Assembly: GCA_023251755.1 (NCBI GenBank)
Contig: JAHEYF010000013.1
Location: forward strand, 1-64,000
From: Bacteroidota bacterium
GTDB lineage: Bacteria > Bacteroidota > Bacteroidia > B-17B0 > Aurantibacillaceae
Direction: 5' to 3'
DNA length: 64,000 nucleotides
The notes below the pieces were generated by a model. The model had not been told where the DNA came from, searched no databases, and was given only the letters and a program-made list of their open reading frames with translations. Of this stretch, positions 59,583 through 64,000 are shown piece by piece. A program made the position numbers and the translations under genes. The stretch's first letter is position 1; each line of letters opens with the position of its first letter.

Positions 59583-59672
59583 AGTGAATGTTGAATAGTT
59601 TATTCGTTTAATAGTTTATTCGTTCACTCAACTATTAAACAAAGGAACGAATAAACGAAAGAACTATTTATT
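59583..59672. repeat. Word-like repeat GAATAGTTTATTCGTTTAAT family
   Basis: ATAGTTTATTCGTTTAATAG and GAACGAATAAACGAAAGAAC are near-complementary and could fold. The family is the same as at 18605-18680 and 48250-48352. It fills the gap between the M42 and LutB genes, overlapping the M42 stop. Confidence 0.55.
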
Positions 59673-60684
59673 GTCCTGTTTCGATGTACTTTAAACACAG
59701 GTTTATCGTAGCTTCAATCCCTTTTTTATGTGTACGCTCCACACCGTGCGATGCGGCCACTCCGGGGCCAATCAGGGCTACTCTGAAATCGTTGCCGGCG
59801 CGCAGGGCGGCAGAACCGTCAGAGGAATAAAATGGATATACATCCAGGGTGCAATCAATGTTGTTTTTTTCGGCCAGTGCAATTAATTTTTTCCTGAATT
59901 CATAATCATAAGGGCCTGTGCTGTCTTTGGCACAAACCGAACAGGAGGTTTCTTTTCCTTCGCAGGCATCACCCAACACGCCCATGTCAATCACCAGTAA
60001 TTCTTTAATGGTACCGGCATAAGCGCCGCTGCCTCCATGGCCCACTTCTTCGTAATTGGAAAAGAAAAGTTCAACAGGCGCTTCCTTTTTTTGTTCTTTT
60101 AATTGCCGGGCTATTTCAAACAATACATAACAACCGGCTTTGTTGTCCATAAAACGCGATTTGATGAACCCGTTTTCATATTCCCGGTAACGGGGTTCAA
60201 AGGCAATGATGTCGCCAATGCGTATACCAAGTTGTTGCACTTCCTCCTTGCTGTTCACCTCTTCATCTAAGCGTATGTGCATATTGTCTAAAGTCCGCTT
60301 GTCTTCTTCACGTTTGTTGTTGGCATGTGAGGAGGGATTGTTCAACAATAGAGTACCATGAATTTTTTTCCCTTCAAGTGTAATCACGTCCACGTATTCG
60401 CCTTCGGCACTGCTGAGCGATAAACCTCCCAGTAAACTAAACGAAAGTGTGCCGTTGCTTTTAATACCCGAAACAATGGCGCCCAATGTATCTACATGGG
60501 CCGTTATGGCCAGTGTTGGGTTTTTACCCATGCTGCATTTAACAGCGCCTTTATTGGTGTATTGGGGTTGGTAGCCGTAAGAAGTAAGTAAATCGAAAAT
60601 ATATTTACAGGCGTTAATGGTATACCCGGTGGGAGAATCGATCTCTACCAATTGCTGAAGGCTGTTGTATGATAATTTGCTCAT
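59668..60684 (-). CDS. M42-family metallopeptidase (glutamyl/deblocking aminopeptidase)
   Basis: A 338-residue cytoplasmic di-metal aminopeptidase. Metal ligands and catalytic residues can be seen: TAHVDTLGAIV (His-Val-Asp), SRFMDNKAGCYVLFEIARQL (bridging Asp), SNYEEVGHGGSGAY (catalytic Glu-Glu), VIDMGVLGD (Asp), and ASHGVERTHKKG (His) near the C-terminus. M42 enzymes trim peptides from the N-terminus, as tetrahedral or dodecameric assemblies. It would process peptides imported from outside. It is upstream of LutB on the same strand with repeat DNA between. Confidence 0.92.
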   Translation of the reverse strand: MSKLSYNSLQQLVEIDSPTGYTINACKYIFDLLTSYGYQPQYTNKGAVKCSMGKNPTLAITAHVDTLGAIVSGIKSNGTLSFSLLGGLSLSSAEGEYVDVITLEGKKIHGTLLLNNPSSHANNKREEDKRTLDNMHIRLDEEVNSKEEVQQLGIRIGDIIAFEPRYREYENGFIKSRFMDNKAGCYVLFEIARQLKEQKKEAPVELFFSNYEEVGHGGSGAYAGTIKELLVIDMGVLGDACEGKETSCSVCAKDSTGPYDYEFRKKLIALAEKNNIDCTLDVYPFYSSDGSAALRAGNDFRVALIGPGVAASHGVERTHKKGIEATINLCLKYIETGQ

Positions 60685-60825
60685 GGCTTAAAGTTAAGCA
60701 GCTAAAGGGAAAAGAAGCTTTGCAGGGATGAAATGTTTTAAACAGGATATTAGCATTGTGCTAAGATCCCTCCTGAAATTACCCCATTCTGGGGGAGTGG
60801 AATATGCGGCTTAAATCCGATATTT

Positions 60826-63800
60826 GTGAATATGATTCGCAGGTGTTTTAATCGCTTTTTACTTTTCTTTTGCCTGGGTTTTGTTTCGGTACAGGCGCAG
60901 GACAATGCTTTGTTTGGCCAGGTATGGTTGGACCAGGGCCTTTCGCAAAGCAGTGTGATGTGCATCAATCAAAACAAGCAGGGCTTTATGTTGTTCGGAA
61001 CACAGGACGGACTGAACCGATACGATGGTCGCCAGGTGGACAAATACAACTTTCAGCCTTTTAACCCGCATTCCATTAGTGGTGATAATATTCAGGGAAT
61101 TTGCCCCGATACCGGGAATGCAGTATGGGTACTCAGTTTTGCGGCCCTCGACTTCCTTGATTTGAATACCGGTAAATCAACCAACGTCTCGCTGCAATTA
61201 AAAGAAAATAAAAAGAAAGGACGGTTTGTTCGCAAAGTCTGGTCCCTGAATGGGAAGATTTATCTGATGACCCCCCTGGGGTTTTCGGAATTAATACGGG
61301 AACAAAAAGGCGGCTTCAAATTAAAAACATATACTATCAGGCACGAAAATAAAAAGGAAGAGCAGGGATTGGTACAATGTGCAGCTGTTGTAAACGAAGA
61401 TATTTATATTTCAACCAACGATGGAATTTTTGTCTGCCCTGCCCATTCAAACATTTTTGAACGTTTTCAACCGGCGGGAATTCCTAAAACAACAAGCGAT
61501 TTATTTTTAAAGTACAGCCGGGTATTGTTTACTCATCAAGACCATATTTATTTTTCGCAGGGGAATAATTTTTACGAATACAGCCTTAGCAAAAAAACAT
61601 TGCACACTTTTACTACCGGATCAGGTGGTGAAGGCCTTATTACGGCTGCTATAATTGACCGGCGCAATGAAATATGGATAGGTACAGAAAGCAGTGGCGT
61701 ATATACCATTAAACACAATGCGCCGGGAGAGTTTGAACTTTCGCAGCATTACCTGTCCAATGCAAAAAATGTATACGGCTTAAAAAGTAATTTTATCACT
61801 TGCCTGTTTCAAAGTCAGCGCAACGGCGAAGATATAGTGTGGATAGGGACCAGCGATGCAGGTGTTTTTAATTACAGCTATTCAAAAAATTCTTTTCAAC
61901 TGATTTCGGCTTCGATGAAAGAAGCTGATCTGAATTTTTTCGGAGTGGTAAAAGACAAAGACAATGTTATATGGGCCGGCACCCATTCGCGTATTTACAA
62001 AATAGACCGTCGTGCAGGAAGTATTTCTTTTATTGATGTAAGCCGGCAGGTGCGGCAATCGGGCCGGCCTTTTGAAGCTATGTATTGCGATGCGGATAAT
62101 GAAGTCTGGATGGGCAATGGAAATTCTCTTTTTAAAATGGACCGCCTGAACAATACATTAAGTACCGTGGCCGAACATTTAACTGAAGAGCCCGGCAATG
62201 GAATATTAAGAATAAATGCTTTAAACAAGGACGAACTTATTTTAGCCAGCTGGCAGGGTTTGATTATTTACAATAAAATAAATGGAAAGAAGTCACTTAT
62301 TAATTCGGTACAGGTGGAGGGTAAAACAATCAGCATTTCTTCGGTGGGGGCTTTGTATGTGGACAGGAAAAAAAATATATGGCTGGGGACTATGGCCGGC
62401 TTGATCTATATTGACAGAAGCACATCTAAAAGTTATTGTTACACATACAATCCCCGGGATAAAAACAGCCTGCTTTCAAGTATGGTGTTAGACATACAGG
62501 AAAGCACTACCGGTGAAATACTGATCGCCACCACCAAAGGCCTCAGTATTTTGAAAAATGCCGCAGCAGGTGTTTTCGAAAATTATTACCAGGCACCCGG
62601 GCTTGCCAATAATTTTATTTATGGCTTGTTGCCCGATAAAGCAGGTAATTTCTGGATGACTACCAATTATGGAATTGCCCTGTTCAATCCGGCCAAGAGA
62701 AGTTTCAGGACTTACAAGGCCAAAGACGGAACCTATATCAATGAATTTAATTCAGGAGGTTTTTATGCAGCAGCAGACGGGGAGTTGTTATTTGGCGGAT
62801 TGGGCGGGCTTGTCGGGCTGTATCCCGAAAAAATGGTGAAGAACAAATTGATTCCGGAAGTGCTTGTTCAATCCTTTAAAATAAACCTGCAAAATGCAGA
62901 TTCACTTTTAGGTTCACTCCAACAATCCATCTCTTTGTCTTACTCGCAAAATCACCTTTATTTTGATTTTTCTGTTCCCGATTACGGGGGTGAAGAAGAT
63001 ATGAACCTCTATTTCCGTATTGAAAATTTTCAACCGGAATGGATGGAATTAAAAAAAACACATTCCTTATCTCTCGCTAATCTTGCGCCGGGAACTTATG
63101 TTATAGAAGTAAAGGCGGTTAGTGCAGAAGGTATTGCTTCTGAAAAAACAGTGCGCATCCCCTTTGTTATTCATCCCCCGTTTTGGGGCACCTGGTGGTT
63201 TTACCTGCTCGTTGTCTGCTTAATCGTTTTGTTTGCCTGGATTGTTTATAAAAACCGTTTAAACCGCAAAATTAATTTGTTGCGTAAAATGGAACAGGTA
63301 AGGCAGGAGGAAAATGAGAAGGTAAGAAAAGCGGCTGCACTCGACCTGCACGATGAATTTGGAAACGGGCTGACCCGCATTTCCATGCTGGTAGAAATGG
63401 CGAAGATCAAGTTCCCCAAGGGGGATAAAGAAACGGTGAAACTACTGGATGTGATTGCAGAAAACTCTGCCCGCCTGTACCAGGGAACAAAAGATTTTAT
63501 CTGGTCCATCAATCCGGGCAACGACAACCTTTATGAAGTAATGATACGTATTAAGGATTTTGGCGATGAATTGTTGTATGGGACCGGAACCGCTTTTGAA
63601 ATAAACGGATTAATGGATGAGTTCAAAGACATCCGTCAGTTGCCCGGTACAGGCCGTAACCTCACCATGATTTTTAAAGAAGCCTTGTCAAATATAGTGA
63701 AGCATGCCAAAGCCGAAAAAATTGTGCTGACCATTGAACGCAAAGACGAAGCTGTTGTGATTCGTTTAAAAGACAATGGAAAAGGATTTGATGAACACAA

Positions 63801-63924
63801 TTGTAAACAGGGCTTCGGGATATCCAATATGAAACAACGCGCGGCAAGGATAGAGGCCATGTTTGAACTAATTTCGGAACCGGGCAAAGGAAGTGAATTA
63901 ATACTTATTTTAAAGACTGATTAA
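60826..63924 (+). CDS. Two-component sensor kinase with periplasmic propeller and Y_Y_Y domain
   Basis: A 1032-residue membrane kinase (an alternative ATG is at 60832). A signal peptide (FLLFFCLGFVSVQAQ) precedes two seven-bladed regulator-propeller halves (about 25-680, with repeated IWIGT.SGVY, NIWLGTMAGLIYID, FWMTTNYGIALFNP blades). A Y_Y_Y domain (about 690-780) and one membrane segment (FYLLVVCLIVLFAWIVY) follow. The kinase is of the HisKA_3 type: phospho-His in LDLHDEFGNGLTRIS, N-box EALSNIVKHAKAE, G-box DNGKGFDEH. It phosphorylates the response regulator starting 3 bp downstream. Its ligand, probably a polysaccharide fragment, is unknown; no SusCD genes are in the window. Confidence 0.94.
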   Translation: MNMIRRCFNRFLLFFCLGFVSVQAQDNALFGQVWLDQGLSQSSVMCINQNKQGFMLFGTQDGLNRYDGRQVDKYNFQPFNPHSISGDNIQGICPDTGNAVWVLSFAALDFLDLNTGKSTNVSLQLKENKKKGRFVRKVWSLNGKIYLMTPLGFSELIREQKGGFKLKTYTIRHENKKEEQGLVQCAAVVNEDIYISTNDGIFVCPAHSNIFERFQPAGIPKTTSDLFLKYSRVLFTHQDHIYFSQGNNFYEYSLSKKTLHTFTTGSGGEGLITAAIIDRRNEIWIGTESSGVYTIKHNAPGEFELSQHYLSNAKNVYGLKSNFITCLFQSQRNGEDIVWIGTSDAGVFNYSYSKNSFQLISASMKEADLNFFGVVKDKDNVIWAGTHSRIYKIDRRAGSISFIDVSRQVRQSGRPFEAMYCDADNEVWMGNGNSLFKMDRLNNTLSTVAEHLTEEPGNGILRINALNKDELILASWQGLIIYNKINGKKSLINSVQVEGKTISISSVGALYVDRKKNIWLGTMAGLIYIDRSTSKSYCYTYNPRDKNSLLSSMVLDIQESTTGEILIATTKGLSILKNAAAGVFENYYQAPGLANNFIYGLLPDKAGNFWMTTNYGIALFNPAKRSFRTYKAKDGTYINEFNSGGFYAAADGELLFGGLGGLVGLYPEKMVKNKLIPEVLVQSFKINLQNADSLLGSLQQSISLSYSQNHLYFDFSVPDYGGEEDMNLYFRIENFQPEWMELKKTHSLSLANLAPGTYVIEVKAVSAEGIASEKTVRIPFVIHPPFWGTWWFYLLVVCLIVLFAWIVYKNRLNRKINLLRKMEQVRQEENEKVRKAAALDLHDEFGNGLTRISMLVEMAKIKFPKGDKETVKLLDVIAENSARLYQGTKDFIWSINPGNDNLYEVMIRIKDFGDELLYGTGTAFEINGLMDEFKDIRQLPGTGRNLTMIFKEALSNIVKHAKAEKIVLTIERKDEAVVIRLKDNGKGFDEHNCKQGFGISNMKQRAARIEAMFELISEPGKGSELILILKTD

Positions 63925-63926
63925 TT

Positions 63927-64000
63927 ATGGGAACAACATCAATCAAACGGATTGTATTGGTGGAAGATGACAACATCATCCGCGAAGCCTTTCAAACCCT
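63927..64000 (+). CDS. Response regulator, receiver domain, cut by window end
   Basis: ATG at 63927, two bases after the kinase stop codon. The 24 residues available, MGTTSIKRIVLVEDDNIIRE..., contain the first receiver strand and the acidic VEDDN pair. With a HisKA_3 kinase partner it is most likely a LuxR/NarL-type regulator; the DNA-binding domain is outside the window. Confidence 0.88.
   Translation, partial: MGTTSIKRIVLVEDDNIIREAFQT

Noticed and set aside
1..64000. tRNA, rRNA or classical riboswitch genes
   Set aside because: No cloverleaf-like TTCGANTC with matching acceptor arms, no rRNA words and no known riboswitch core were found by eye.

Overview
The window reads as chromosomal DNA of a Bacteroidota bacterium, probably of the Sphingobacteriales/Chitinophagales type; I cannot place it to genus. 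Three things support this. Nine secreted proteins end in a type IX secretion (T9SS) C-terminal sorting domain with a YPNP-type motif. Several genes are preceded by the Bacteroidota -7 promoter hexamer-type TAnnTTTG. Intergenic DNA is full of the palindromic and word-like repeats common in this phylum. I see no tRNA or rRNA gene and no CRISPR array.

Layout. 0-5.5 kb: a truncated SRPBCC protein, a T9SS protein, then a long leader holding a 21-bp tandem array in front of a helical/CarboxypepD_reg protein, then a cluster of about 226-bp four-palindrome repeats interrupted by an IS200-type TnpA. 5.5-9.3 kb: an accessory island with small minus-strand genes separated by attC-like inverted repeats, an MNT-HEPN protein, a VapB antitoxin with an internally deleted VapC relic, and an HTH protein fused to an RNA polymerase alpha-CTD-like domain. 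9.3-19 kb: a 1220-residue sortilin/PKD/discoidin secreted protein, Dtd, an ECF sigma factor followed by a membrane-anchored SUMF1 protein and an outer-membrane barrel, and a MazG-like protein. 19-22.6 kb: an S4-domain protein and a three-gene envelope operon that includes a 52-residue membrane microprotein. 22.7-24.2 kb: another accessory patch, with a cassette-like gene, a glycosidase fragment and a RAYT-like transposase lacking a normal start.

24-38 kb is dominated by T9SS cargo: a GH44 glucanase, two M43 metalloproteases, a thioredoxin-fold protein and a GH18 chitinase, together with an omega-amidase and an acyltransferase. This points to extracellular polysaccharide and protein degradation. 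38-54.7 kb is mainly housekeeping: a POT peptide transporter, HemE, alanine dehydrogenase, FabD and an AddB-like nuclease. Within it lies an unusual pckA-gcvH-methyltransferase operon divergent from a Crp/Fnr regulator, with a perfect CRP-type palindrome between them. 54.7-64 kb holds a T9SS subtilisin, LutB, an M42 aminopeptidase, and a propeller-type sensor kinase followed by its response regulator, which runs off the window.

The least explained elements are the 21-bp/heptapeptide array with its structured leader (2.25-2.79 kb), the TnpA-associated palindrome units (3.7-5.2 kb), the attC-like cassette structures (5.9-7.1 and 23.3 kb), and the lipoyl-protein/methyltransferase operon (42.6-46.5 kb).
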